A DNA stretch of 12,892 bases from RGIG9060 sp036307825 (GCA_036307825.1 JAXJWW010000018.1:1-12892); one strand, 5' to 3'; positions 1-6,987 are shown, counted from the first letter of the stretch. Program-made: numbers and translations. The notes: a model not told the origin generated them from the sequence alone.

Positions 1-64
1 CTATTTTTTCGTTTTGATGTTCAAGTACTATTTTTAACTTGAACTCCTTAGAATATTTGGGCAT
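1..64 (-). CDS. IS3-family transposase OrfA, N-terminal fragment (runs off the left edge)
   Basis: The minus-strand frame starts at ATG 64 and encodes 21 visible residues, MPKYSKEFKLKIVLEHQNEK and then I, before the window ends. The 'KYSxEFKLKIV' opening is the usual start of OrfA, the helix-turn-helix protein of IS3/IS150 elements that binds the terminal repeats and is frameshift-fused to OrfB. A strong Shine-Dalgarno AGGAGGTG (73-80) lies 8 bases upstream. Whether the rest of the gene is intact cannot be seen. Confidence 0.75.
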   Translation of the reverse strand, partial: MPKYSKEFKLKIVLEHQNEKI

Positions 65-121
65 AAAAAATGCACCTCCTAAAATTGTAATTTATTTGTC
101 CAACTTTAGGGGTGCAGTTCA
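1..121 (-). mobile_element. Partial IS3-family (IS150-like) insertion sequence, one terminus
   Basis: Read on the minus strand, the element begins at 121 with TGAACTGCACCCCTAAAGTT, followed by GGACA. The 5'-TG terminus and the 'ACTGcACCCC...GTTGGACA' pattern are typical of the IS150 group of the IS3 family. It is followed by a strong ribosome binding site and the start of an OrfA-type ORF reading out of the window. Only this end is present, so the transposase and the other inverted repeat lie beyond base 1. The target duplication cannot be checked. The family assignment rests on recognition of the end and the OrfA N-terminus. Confidence 0.75.
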
Positions 122-165
122 GTGAGGAACTAGCAGGGACTGGGGCAATTTTGGGAGAGAGCCTT

Positions 166-266
166 TTTTTATGCAAATCCGCCAATAAACAATATTTCTT
201 TCGTTCTTTTTTGCCCACATATATTCCAAAGTTACGATATTTTCTGGCTGGGATTTTTATGCAAAT
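166..266. repeat. Pair of 13-bp direct repeats upstream of hslO
   Basis: TTTTTATGCAAAT occurs exactly at 166-178 and again at 254-266, 88 bases apart. The core TATGCAAA resembles one arm of the dyad in front of dapA (TATGCAAAA at 8884-8892). The repeats could be binding sites for a regulator, or chance in AT-rich DNA. Confidence 0.35.
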
Positions 267-302
267 TTTCTAGTTATTTTTCTAGATGTTTTATGCTTTT
301 TG

Positions 303-311
303 TGATATATT
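303..311 (+). promoter_or_regulatory. Candidate extended -10 element for hslO
   Basis: TGA-TATATT (TGn plus a 5/6 match to TATAAT at 306-311) ends 7 bases before the ATG at 319. The -35 region is poor. If active, transcription would start at or next to the start codon, giving a leaderless mRNA, which fits the absence of any Shine-Dalgarno sequence. Confidence 0.35.
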
Positions 312-318
312 TCATACT

Positions 319-1287
319 ATGATTACCAAAGAAATTTCAGATAAAGAATTATCAAACTTTATAAATTCTCTTTACCCAGATGAGATGAGTGTTTTTGTTA
401 TGGCTGGTGGGCGATTTCGTGGGGCATTGTTCCATGGAACACGATTTGTAAATCAAATGAGAGCCCAGCATAATCTTGGCATTTTAGAAACACAAGTTCT
501 TGGACAAGCTTGTCTTTCTGGTGCCTTGCTTCTTCCAACAATGAAAGGTCGTGAATATGTAATTTTTAGATACGATACCAATGGACCTGCAGCAGGTTTT
601 TCTGTAGAAGCTGATAGCAAAGGTACAGTTCGTGGTTATCTTTTGCAAGACCCAATTCCTATCGATAAACCTTTGGAAAATTGGGATTTATCTCAATTTT
701 TTGGAGAAGGGACTCTTTCAATTTCAAGATTACCAGAAGGTGCAAAAGAATTTCAGCGAGGAACAGTAGAAATTCGTCATAAAAATATTGCAAAAGATTT
801 GGCTTGGTATTTTCAACAGTCTGAACAAACTCATACTGCTTTTACTACAAGTATCATGATGGATAAACTTGGTCGAGTTATCGGAGCTGGTGGAATGTTC
901 TTACAAAAAATGCCATTTGAAGGCGGAAAATCAAATTCATCTGTAAAAAATGACGATGAGTTTGCTTCCATGAGTGATGAAGAACTTGTTGCAAAAGTTG
1001 AACACGCTTTTTCTGCTTGTCCATCTCTTGGTCAATGGTTTTCCGAAGGAGGAGACGCAGATGATGTTATCTACGGACTTTTCCGAGAATTCAAACCTTC
1101 TGTTGCTCTTAGACGAGATGTTCGCTTTGATTGTCCTTGTTCAAAAGAAAAGTTTTTATCACATGTAAAAGCTTTGTCAAAATCTGAACTTGAAGACATC
1201 AAGAAAAATGGACCTGACCCATTAGAAATTGTTTGTCATAATTGTTCTAGCGTTTACAATATCAGCGTTGCTGAACTTGGAATTTAA
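319..1287 (+). CDS. hslO: Hsp33 redox-regulated molecular chaperone
   Basis: Hsp33 is a cytoplasmic holdase chaperone switched on by oxidative unfolding. The protein is 322 residues from this start. The N-terminal domain carries the 'FRGALFHGTRFVNQMRAQH' stretch near the start. The C-terminal zinc redox switch has Cys272-x-Cys274, then 31 residues, then Cys306-x-x-Cys309 (CPC and CHNC), the family's diagnostic CxC...CxxC pattern. An in-frame ATG at 286 would add 11 residues, but the start at 319 (MITKEISDKEL) is preferred because it looks like the natural Hsp33 N-terminus and lies just after a -10-like element. Neither start has a Shine-Dalgarno. It stands alone upstream of glyA (84-base gap) and may be co-transcribed with it. 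Confidence 0.9.
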   Translation: MITKEISDKELSNFINSLYPDEMSVFVMAGGRFRGALFHGTRFVNQMRAQHNLGILETQVLGQACLSGALLLPTMKGREYVIFRYDTNGPAAGFSVEADSKGTVRGYLLQDPIPIDKPLENWDLSQFFGEGTLSISRLPEGAKEFQRGTVEIRHKNIAKDLAWYFQQSEQTHTAFTTSIMMDKLGRVIGAGGMFLQKMPFEGGKSNSSVKNDDEFASMSDEELVAKVEHAFSACPSLGQWFSEGGDADDVIYGLFREFKPSVALRRDVRFDCPCSKEKFLSHVKALSKSELEDIKKNGPDPLEIVCHNCSSVYNISVAELGI

Positions 1288-1303
1288 TTTATTTCAAACT
1301 TTA

Positions 1304-1332
1304 TTGAACAAAAATATTATTTTTTGTACTAT
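1304..1332 (+). promoter_or_regulatory. Candidate sigma-70 promoter for glyA
   Basis: TTGAAC (1304-1309), a 17-base spacer and TACTAT (1327-1332) lie in the hslO-glyA gap. An overlapping TATAAC at 1332-1337 is an alternative -10 but gives a 22-base spacer. The start would lie around 1339, leaving a 5' UTR of roughly 30 bases that includes the AAGGA ribosome site at 1360-1364. Confidence 0.45.
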
Positions 1333-1371
1333 ATAACTATCAATTTATTTTAGATTTATAAGGAAATTTGT

Positions 1372-2874
1372 ATGTCTACACCTTTACAAAATTATTTAGC
1401 AAATACTCCAGCGGATAAAATCAATCCAGCTATGGTATCTTATGTTGCAAATCTTCAACAAGTTGCAGAAGTAGGACCAGAAATTGCCGCTTCAATTGTA
1501 AACGAATTAGAAAATCAAAGAAGCCACTTAAAATTAGTTGCTTCAGAAAATTATTGTTCTTTAAATGTTCAAGCTACAATGGGAAACCTTTTAACAGATA
1601 AATATGCAGAAGGATATCCTGAACATCGTTATTATGGTGGATGTGTAAATATCGACGCTGTTGAAAATGTTGCTGCTCGTGAAGCAGAAGCTTTGTTCGG
1701 CGCTGAATATGCTTATGTTCAACCACACTCTGGAGCAGATACAAACTTAGTTGCTTACTGGGCAATTTTAAGTGCTAAAGTTGAAACTCCTACATTAGAA
1801 GAACTTGGTGTAAAATCTCTCGGTGAATTAACAGAAGAACAATTTGCTGAACTTCGCAAAAAGTTTGGAAATCAAAAATTGATGGGACTTGACTATTCTT
1901 GTGGTGGTCACTTAACACACGGATATAGAATGAATGTTTCTGCTCGTATGTTTGAAAGTCATCCATACGGTGTAGATAAAGAAACTGGTCTTTTAGACTA
2001 CGATGCAATCGAAAAACAAGCAATGGAAGTAAAACCATTGATTCTTCTTACAGGATATTCTGCTTATCCAAGAAAAATTAACTTCAAAAGATTCCGCGAA
2101 ATTGCAGATAAATGTGGAGCAGTATTAATGGTTGATATGGCTCACTTTGCAGGTCTTGTTGCTGGTAAAGTTTTTGAAGGTGATTACGATCCTGTAAAAT
2201 GGGCTGATATTGTTACAACTACAACTCACAAAACATTACGCGGTCCTCGTGGTGCTATGATTCTTTGTAAAAAAGAATTTGCAGATTATGTAAACAAAGG
2301 TTGTCCAATGGTTTTAGGTGGACCACTCGGACACATTATGGCTGCAAAAGCAATCGCTTTCAAAGAAGCACGCACACAAGCTTATCAAGATTGGGCACAC
2401 AATGTTGTTAAAAATGCAGCAGCTCTTGCTGAAGGTTGTAAATCATACGGAATGCCACTTCAAACTGGCGGAACAGACAATCACTTGATGCTTGTTGATG
2501 TTACAGGATATGGACTTACAGGAAAACAAGCTGAAGCAGCACTTTTCAAATGTGGTGTAACAGCAAACGCAAACGCACTTCCTTACGATAAAAACGGTGC
2601 TTGGTGGACAAGTGGAATTCGAATTGGTACACCAGGTCTTACAACTTTAGGAATGAACGAAGACGATATGAAAGAAGTTGCTTCAATTATCGACTTTGTT
2701 CTTAAAGGAACAAAACCAGGTCTTACAAAAGACGGAAAACCTGCAAAAGGAAAAATTGAACTTGACGAAACTGTACAAGCTGAAGCAAGAAAACGCGTAA
2801 ATGCTTTACTTTCTGCACATGTTCTTTATCCAGAATTAGACTTGGATTTCTTGAAAAAAGAATTTGTAAAATAA
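1372..2874 (+). CDS. glyA: Serine hydroxymethyltransferase (glycine hydroxymethyltransferase), long form
   Basis: This cytosolic PLP enzyme interconverts serine and glycine and loads one-carbon units onto tetrahydrofolate. The PLP-lysine motif TTTTHKTLRGPRG places the Schiff-base lysine at K287. Other signatures are 'LVASENYCS', 'YAEGYPEHRYYGG', 'VQPHSGADTN', 'GGHLTHG' (H180 region) and 'VDMAHFAGLVA'. At 500 residues it is about 80 longer than E. coli GlyA. Part of the excess is an insert of about 35 residues (around 135-170) just before the strand leading to GGHLTHG, and the N-terminus is also longer. The start is supported by AAGGA 7 bases upstream. A small NifX-like gene follows after 22 bases, and the pair ends at a strong terminator. 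Confidence 0.96.
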   Translation: MSTPLQNYLANTPADKINPAMVSYVANLQQVAEVGPEIAASIVNELENQRSHLKLVASENYCSLNVQATMGNLLTDKYAEGYPEHRYYGGCVNIDAVENVAAREAEALFGAEYAYVQPHSGADTNLVAYWAILSAKVETPTLEELGVKSLGELTEEQFAELRKKFGNQKLMGLDYSCGGHLTHGYRMNVSARMFESHPYGVDKETGLLDYDAIEKQAMEVKPLILLTGYSAYPRKINFKRFREIADKCGAVLMVDMAHFAGLVAGKVFEGDYDPVKWADIVTTTTHKTLRGPRGAMILCKKEFADYVNKGCPMVLGGPLGHIMAAKAIAFKEARTQAYQDWAHNVVKNAAALAEGCKSYGMPLQTGGTDNHLMLVDVTGYGLTGKQAEAALFKCGVTANANALPYDKNGAWWTSGIRIGTPGLTTLGMNEDDMKEVASIIDFVLKGTKPGLTKDGKPAKGKIELDETVQAEARKRVNALLSAHVLYPELDLDFLKKEFVK

Positions 2875-2896
2875 TTAAGGAACGATACAAAATAAA

Positions 2897-3277
2897 ATGA
2901 AATTAGCTGTTACTTATAAAGACGGACAGGTTTTTCAACATTTTGGACATACTGAAATGTTTAAAATCTTCGACATTGAAGACGGCAAAATAATCAATAG
3001 TTCCGTTGTTTTTACAAATGGTCAAGGACACGGAGCTTTGGCTGGATTTTTGAAAGAGCAGGGCGTAACTAGTCTTATATGCGGTGGAATCGGTGGTGGA
3101 GCAAAAAATGCACTTGCTGATGCAGATATTTTGGTTTACGGTGGTGTTTCTGGAAATGTTGATGAAGTTGCCAATGCTTTGTTAAATGGAACTTTAGTTT
3201 TTAATCCAAATGTAACTTGTTCACATCATTCACATGAAGATGGACACAGTTGCGGAAGTGGACATAGTTGCCACTAA
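2897..3277 (+). CDS. NifX/NifB-type (dinitrogenase iron-molybdenum cofactor family) small protein with a His/Cys-rich tail
   Basis: This 126-residue protein belongs to the family that includes NifX, NafY and the NifB C-terminal domain. These bind iron-sulfur or iron-molybdenum clusters or act as cluster carriers. Visible family features are the opening 'MKLAVTYKDGQVFQHFGHTE', the 'GQGHGALAGFL' loop and 'ICGGIGGGAKNAL'. No nitrogenase genes are near, so a general metal or cluster role is inferred. The last 19 residues (108-126) hold three Cys and six His, a probable metal-binding tail. It lies 22 bases after glyA. The nearest Shine-Dalgarno (AAGGA, 2877-2881) is 15 bases away, which is long, so expression may depend on coupling to glyA. 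Confidence 0.85.
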   Translation: MKLAVTYKDGQVFQHFGHTEMFKIFDIEDGKIINSSVVFTNGQGHGALAGFLKEQGVTSLICGGIGGGAKNALADADILVYGGVSGNVDEVANALLNGTLVFNPNVTCSHHSHEDGHSCGSGHSCH

Positions 3278-3290
3278 AATATGCTTAATC

Positions 3291-3330
3291 TATCGCTAGG
3301 TTTGTTTTGAATCTAGCGATATTTTTTTTA
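3291..3330 (+). terminator. Rho-independent terminator of the glyA operon
   Basis: A perfect 9-bp stem, TATCGCTAG (3291-3299) with CTAGCGATA (3313-3321), closes a 13-base loop and runs into an eight-T tract (3322-3329). It sits 13 bases after the NifX-like stop codon. Confidence 0.85.
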
Positions 3331-3335
3331 TATTT

Positions 3336-3383
3336 CGTCATTCTGAATTTATTTTGTTATTTCGAATTTATTTCGGAATCTAT
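3336..3383. repeat. Degenerate extragenic repeat ('attctgaatttattt' type)
   Basis: Two tandem variants are visible: ATTCTGAATTTATTTT (3340-3355) and ATTTCGAATTTATTTC (3359-3374), 19 bases apart. The second continues into GGAATCTATAAAG. ATTCTGAA and TTCGGAAT can pair with one G-T wobble. The shape resembles the 'CATTCTGAA...TTCAGAATCT' class of dispersed intergenic repeats known in many bacterial genomes. That other copies exist in this genome is inferred. Confidence 0.45.
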
Positions 3384-3428
3384 AAAGAAAATAACTCAAA
3401 AGGACATGTTTTTAAAAGGAAAATTTTT

Positions 3429-3899
3429 ATGGAAAAAATAAATCATGCTGAAAAAGCAAAAGCATTGTTTGAATCAGGATATAATTGTTGTCAGGCTGTT
3501 TTATGTGCTTATGCCGATGAACTTGGACTTGATGAAAAAACTGCAATCAAAATTGCTTCTTCTTTTGGTGGTGGAATGGGACGAATGCGAGAAGTTTGTG
3601 GTGCCGTTTCTGGAATGTTCATGGTTAGTGGTTTACGAGATGGTTATACAAATATTGATGGTGAAAATTCCCATGAAGAAAAAATGGCTCACTATGAAAG
3701 AATCCAAGAACTTGCAAGAAAGTTTATAAATGAAAACGGTTCTATTATTTGTCGTGAACTTTTAGGTCTTGCTCCAAAAAAATCTTCTTTGGATATGGGA
3801 AATCCTGAACCAGAAAAACGCACAGAAGAATATTACAAAAAACGACCATGTGCAGAACTTGTTGCCATGGCCGCTAGTTTTTTAGAAAAAGAAGAATAA
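3429..3899 (+). CDS. C_GCAxxG_C_C family redox-active protein
   Basis: This 156-residue cytoplasmic protein has the cysteine layout of the C_GCAxxG_C_C family. Cysteines are at C20, C21 and C26 ('SGYNCCQAVLC'), C57 ('REVCGAVSG' after a Gly-rich 'FGGGMGRM'), C108 ('IICRELLGL') and C141 ('RPCAELV'). The family is thought to carry metal or take part in redox chemistry in anaerobes, but its exact function is not established. The frame stays open upstream to 3354, but this ATG is chosen because AAGGA (3416-3420) lies 8 bases before it and the family homology begins here. It converges on the desulfoferrodoxin gene with only 39 bases between stops and no strong terminator. Confidence 0.88.
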   Translation: MEKINHAEKAKALFESGYNCCQAVLCAYADELGLDEKTAIKIASSFGGGMGRMREVCGAVSGMFMVSGLRDGYTNIDGENSHEEKMAHYERIQELARKFINENGSIICRELLGLAPKKSSLDMGNPEPEKRTEEYYKKRPCAELVAMAASFLEKEE

Positions 3900-3938
3900 A
3901 TCAAATTCTTCTATAATAAATTTGTAAAATTGATAAAA

Positions 3939-4334
3939 CTAAACTTCAGCTTTCCACAAACCGTGTAAGTTGCAATATTCATAAACAGCGATTGGTTTTT
4001 CATCATGTAGTATGAATGTTGCTTCTGGTTTGTTATCTGGAGTTAGCGAAATTCTGTGTCCACCTTTATCTGTTTGTAGATAAATCCATTGGATATAATG
4101 AGCATCTGTCATTGGATGTTCTACACTTCCAACTTTTGCTTTGATAATTTCGTATCCATCTTTTGTTTTTTCTACAGATACAACAGGAACGTGTTTTTCA
4201 AAAGCGCCATCTGATGTGTTTGCAACTAATTCATGCATATTTTCGCCACAACAAACCATTGGAACACCAGAATCTTGAATAACTCCTACAATATTTCCGC
4301 AGTGTTTACAAATAAAAAATTTAACCTTTGTCAT
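3939..4334 (-). CDS. dfx: Desulfoferrodoxin (two-iron superoxide reductase)
   Basis: Superoxide reductase reduces superoxide to hydrogen peroxide in the cytoplasm without making oxygen, a typical anaerobe defence. The N-terminal desulforedoxin-like domain keeps all four cysteines of Fe centre I (C9, C12, C28, C29 in 'CKHCGN' and 'VCCGE'). The C-terminal neelaredoxin domain has the catalytic Fe centre II set: E46-K47-H48 ('EKHVP'), H73 ('EHPM'), H79, C121 and H124 ('YCNLHGLW'). At 131 residues it has the usual length. A GGAGG site (4348-4352) lies 13 bases upstream of the ATG, rather far. It has its own promoter but also follows apt in the same direction without a visible terminator between them. 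Confidence 0.95.
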   Translation of the reverse strand: MTKVKFFICKHCGNIVGVIQDSGVPMVCCGENMHELVANTSDGAFEKHVPVVSVEKTKDGYEIIKAKVGSVEHPMTDAHYIQWIYLQTDKGGHRISLTPDNKPEATFILHDEKPIAVYEYCNLHGLWKAEV

Positions 4335-4380
4335 AAAGTTAGTGAATCCTCCATAGTGATTATTTGTTTTCTATAAATTA

Positions 4381-4409
4381 AATATACAACAAATGTTTTG
4401 TTTTGACAA
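4381..4409 (-). promoter_or_regulatory. Promoter of the desulfoferrodoxin gene
   Basis: On the minus strand TTGTCA (4409-4404), a 17-base spacer and TATATT (4386-4381) match sigma-70 boxes at 5/6 each. The spacer contains an imperfect inverted repeat, ACAAAACA/TTTGTTGT, that might be regulatory but is weak. Confidence 0.6.
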
Positions 4410-4438
4410 ATTTTATATTTATAGATTACGATGAAATT

Positions 4439-4975
4439 TTATTCACCATGATAATTTAACAAAGTTGTAACTTTTACAGGATTTAAAACTTCTTCATATT
4501 TTAAAAATGGAAGTCCTACAATTCCAAAAAATTCAGCTACAGTTGCTCCACCTTGTTCAATTAGGTTTTGTGATGCTTTTAAAGTTCCTCCAGTTGCGAT
4601 TAAATCATCAATAACAAGTATTTTTTGATTTTCTTTAATATCTGCTTTGTGAACTTCAATTTCAGCAGTTCCATATTCAAGTGCATATTTGCAAGAATAA
4701 GTTTGTCCCGGAAGTTTTCCTTTTTTTCTAATAAGAATCAAAGGAATGCCAAGTTGTTCTGCAAGAGGAGCGGCAAAAACAAAGCCTCTAGATTCAATTC
4801 CTGCTACTGCATCAATTTTCATATTTGAATATCGTGCAACCATTTCATCAATACAAAGTTTAAAAGCTTTTGGCTCTACAAGTATTCCTGTAATGTCATA
4901 AAACAAAATTCCCGGTTTTGGAAAGTCAGGAATTTTTCTAACTACGCTATCAAGATATTTTTCTGTGTCACTCAT
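4439..4975 (-). CDS. apt: Adenine phosphoribosyltransferase
   Basis: This enzyme salvages adenine, joining it to PRPP to give AMP. The 178-residue length is normal. The PRPP-binding loop 'ILVIDDLIATGGT' is at 119-131, 'GIESRGFVFAAPLA' near 59-72 and the flexible loop 'RKKGKLPGQTYS' near 83-94. 'FPKPGILFYDIT' near the N-terminus is also typical of Apt. The gene starts 17 bases after the tyrA stop but has no Shine-Dalgarno. A very good promoter overlaps the tyrA end, with its -10 only 8 bases before the ATG. Salvage of adenine is unrelated to tyrosine synthesis, so independent transcription makes sense. Confidence 0.95.
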   Translation of the reverse strand: MSDTEKYLDSVVRKIPDFPKPGILFYDITGILVEPKAFKLCIDEMVARYSNMKIDAVAGIESRGFVFAAPLAEQLGIPLILIRKKGKLPGQTYSCKYALEYGTAEIEVHKADIKENQKILVIDDLIATGGTLKASQNLIEQGGATVAEFFGIVGLPFLKYEEVLNPVKVTTLLNYHGE

Positions 4976-4983
4976 AGTTATCT

Positions 4984-5012
4984 ATTATAAATTCACTTGC
5001 TAGTATTTTCAA
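4984..5012 (-). promoter_or_regulatory. Near-consensus promoter for apt inside the 3' end of tyrA
   Basis: On the minus strand TTGAAA (5012-5007), exactly 17 bases, then a perfect TATAAT (4989-4984). The ATG of apt begins 9 bases after the last base of the -10 box, so the predicted 5' UTR is only about 1-3 bases. Confidence 0.6.
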
Positions 5013-5928
5013 CCATTAGAATACGTTTTGAACGAACAAGTTCTAAATTTTCTTGAAGATTTTTAGTTTGTTCATCTTGAATTTGTTTTTTTAGCTTATC
5101 AAGAGACTTTTCAAAAGATTCTATGTGAGTTAAAAGTTCAGTTTTATTTGCTAAAAATAATTCTGTCCAAAGGGGAGCATTTATCATTGCAATTCGAGTT
5201 AAATCTTCAAAACTTCCACCACCAAACTGAGTGATTTGTGTATCTTCGGCACTTTCAACTAGGGCAGATGCGATAATATGGCAAAGTTGTGAAGTAAATG
5301 CAATTTTATGGTCGTGAGTTTTATAATCAGTTGTAATGATATTTGTAAAACCTATTTTATAAATTATTGATTTTAGAATATCAAGATTTTCTGGTTTTGT
5401 ATTTTTATATGGCATCAAAATATAGTTTCTTCCTGCAAAAATTTTGCTGCTAGAATGAAGGTAGCCTTCTTTTTCGCTTCCAGCCATTGGATGACCTGGA
5501 ATAAATTGTGCAGTTGTTTTGGGATTTATTCCACTTAAACCTTGTGGAATTGCTTCTACAAGTTCAGTTTTTACACCAGAAATATCTGTAATAATTGCAT
5601 TTTCTTTAAAATATTCGATATTATTTTTGATAAATTCCTTTGTTGCTTTTGGATACAAACAGATAAATACAATATCACATTCACTTAACATTTTTTGAGT
5701 TTCTTCTACGGAGTAAAATTCGTCGATAATTTTTTCTTTTTTTGCTTCTTCTAAAGTTTGAATTCTACAATCGCTTGCTAAAATTTTGCCTTGAGAATTT
5801 TCTTTATTAAGAATTTCGTTACGGATTGCTTTTGCAATAGAGCCTCCCATTAAACCAAGTCCAAAAAATCCGTAAGTTAGGGAAGAAAGTTTTTTTTGCA
5901 TGTTAAAGTTGCTTTCAATTGTATTCAT
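4993..5928 (-). CDS. tyrA: Prephenate dehydrogenase
   Basis: This enzyme oxidatively decarboxylates prephenate to 4-hydroxyphenylpyruvate, the precursor of tyrosine. The N-terminal NAD(P)-binding Rossmann loop is 'GFFGLGLMGGSIAKAI' (20-35). The active-site stretch 'GHPMAGSEKEGY' (145-156) carries the conserved catalytic-region H146, followed by 'TSQLCHIIASALV' (H217) and 'GGGSFEDLTRIA'. At 311 residues there is no room for a C-terminal ACT domain or fused chorismate mutase, so allosteric tyrosine feedback through such a domain is absent. AAGGA lies 7 bases upstream of this ATG; the internal M10 has no such site. It follows aroF by 24 bases, and both lie under the Tyr/Phe leader. Confidence 0.93.
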   Translation of the reverse strand: MNTIESNFNMQKKLSSLTYGFFGLGLMGGSIAKAIRNEILNKENSQGKILASDCRIQTLEEAKKEKIIDEFYSVEETQKMLSECDIVFICLYPKATKEFIKNNIEYFKENAIITDISGVKTELVEAIPQGLSGINPKTTAQFIPGHPMAGSEKEGYLHSSSKIFAGRNYILMPYKNTKPENLDILKSIIYKIGFTNIITTDYKTHDHKIAFTSQLCHIIASALVESAEDTQITQFGGGSFEDLTRIAMINAPLWTELFLANKTELLTHIESFEKSLDKLKKQIQDEQTKNLQENLELVRSKRILMVENTSK

Positions 5929-5952
5929 CTGTTTTTCCTTTTTGCAAATAAA

Positions 5953-6963
5953 TTAAATTATTTTTCCTTCAATTTCTGCGTATTTTCGCATTTGTTTCAT
6001 CAAATTATCAAATTCACTTGGAGTGATAGATTGTTCTCCGTCGCAAAGTGCTTGTTGTGGATTGTTGTGAACTTCAACCATAATTCCATCGGCACCAGAA
6101 GCGATAGCCGCTTTGCTCATTGTTGGAACCATCCAAGCAAGTCCTGTTGCATGGCTTGGGTCAACGATTACAGGAAGATGACTCACTTTTTTCAAGTAAG
6201 GTACTGCGGATAAATCCAAAACATTTCGTGTAAAATTATCAAAACTTCGGATTCCGCGTTCACAAAGAATGATATTTTCATTTCCTCCTGCCATAATGTA
6301 TTCTGCTGACATCAAAAGTTCTTTTACTGTGTTTGCAAGACCTCGTTTTAATAAAATTGGTTTTCCACAATGTCCTAATTCTTTTAACAAAGTGAAGTTT
6401 TGCATATTTCTTGCGCCAATTTGAATTACATCAACATCGTTAAAAATTTCAAGTTGATTTATAGACATCAATTCAGAAACAATAGGAAGACCTGTGATTT
6501 TTTTTGCTGCAAGTAGTAGGTCGATTCCTTCGCAACCTAATCCTTGAAAAGCATAAGGTGAAGTTCTTGGTTTAAATGCACCACCTCGTAAAAATGTGGC
6601 TCCAGATTTTTTTACATCTTCTGCAATACTGATAATTTGTTCTTCACTTTCTACGGAACATGGACCTGCCATTACAGCAAAGTTGTTGCCACCGATTTTT
6701 GTGTTTTGGCAAGGAACAACAGTATCTTCTGGATGAAATTTGCGATTTGCCATTTTGTAAGGTTCGTTTACTCTCATTACTTTTGCAATTACAGGATTTG
6801 CTAAAAGTGATTCTTCTCTCATGTGGGAAGTATCACCTACCAGTCCTATAATTGTTGTGTTTTCACCTTTTGATTCATGAATATCAAGTCCTCTTGCTTT
6901 TAGATTCTGAATCAACCCTGAAACTTCATTTTGTGAAGCATTTTGCTTTAATACTAAAATCAT
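5953..6963 (-). CDS. aroF: 3-deoxy-7-phosphoheptulonate (DAHP) synthase, type I-beta with N-terminal ferredoxin-like domain
   Basis: This is the first enzyme of the shikimate pathway, condensing phosphoenolpyruvate with erythrose 4-phosphate. Residues 1 to about 70 form the small ferredoxin-like domain that in this subclass (as in Thermotoga) can bind Tyr/Phe. The TIM barrel follows with 'AGPCSVES' (metal ligand C102), 'KPRTSP' (131-136), 'KRG' (206-208), 'CERGIRSFD' (234-242) and 'DPSHATG' (268-274; metal H271). E297 in 'MVEVH' and D308 in 'LCDGEQ' complete the metal site. The ribosome site AAGGAAGGA is 5 bases before the ATG. The 332-base upstream region carries a Tyr/Phe leader peptide and attenuator. 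The gene symbol follows the common name for this class. Confidence 0.95.
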   Translation of the reverse strand: MILVLKQNASQNEVSGLIQNLKARGLDIHESKGENTTIIGLVGDTSHMREESLLANPVIAKVMRVNEPYKMANRKFHPEDTVVPCQNTKIGGNNFAVMAGPCSVESEEQIISIAEDVKKSGATFLRGGAFKPRTSPYAFQGLGCEGIDLLLAAKKITGLPIVSELMSINQLEIFNDVDVIQIGARNMQNFTLLKELGHCGKPILLKRGLANTVKELLMSAEYIMAGGNENIILCERGIRSFDNFTRNVLDLSAVPYLKKVSHLPVIVDPSHATGLAWMVPTMSKAAIASGADGIMVEVHNNPQQALCDGEQSITPSEFDNLMKQMRKYAEIEGKII

Positions 6964-6987
6964 AAAAATCCTTCCTTAAGTGTAATT

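Larger units (their letters stand above)
122..318. other. Noncoding flank between the IS end and hslO
   Basis: This stretch has no convincing gene. It starts with a locally G-rich part (122-163) and continues AT-rich. A frame open from the IS boundary to TAG at 271-273 (codons from 124) has no start codon and could be the tail of a gene cut by the insertion, but nothing in its residues is recognisable. A 13-base direct repeat also lies here. Confidence 0.5.

Noticed and set aside
286..318. Upstream start of hslO at 286
   Set aside because: No ribosome site, an 11-residue extension unlike Hsp33 N-termini, and a -10-like element lies within it.
3900..3938. Terminator between the convergent 3429 gene and desulfoferrodoxin
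   Set aside because: Only a weak 6-bp inverted repeat (CAAATT/AATTTG) with no T tract.
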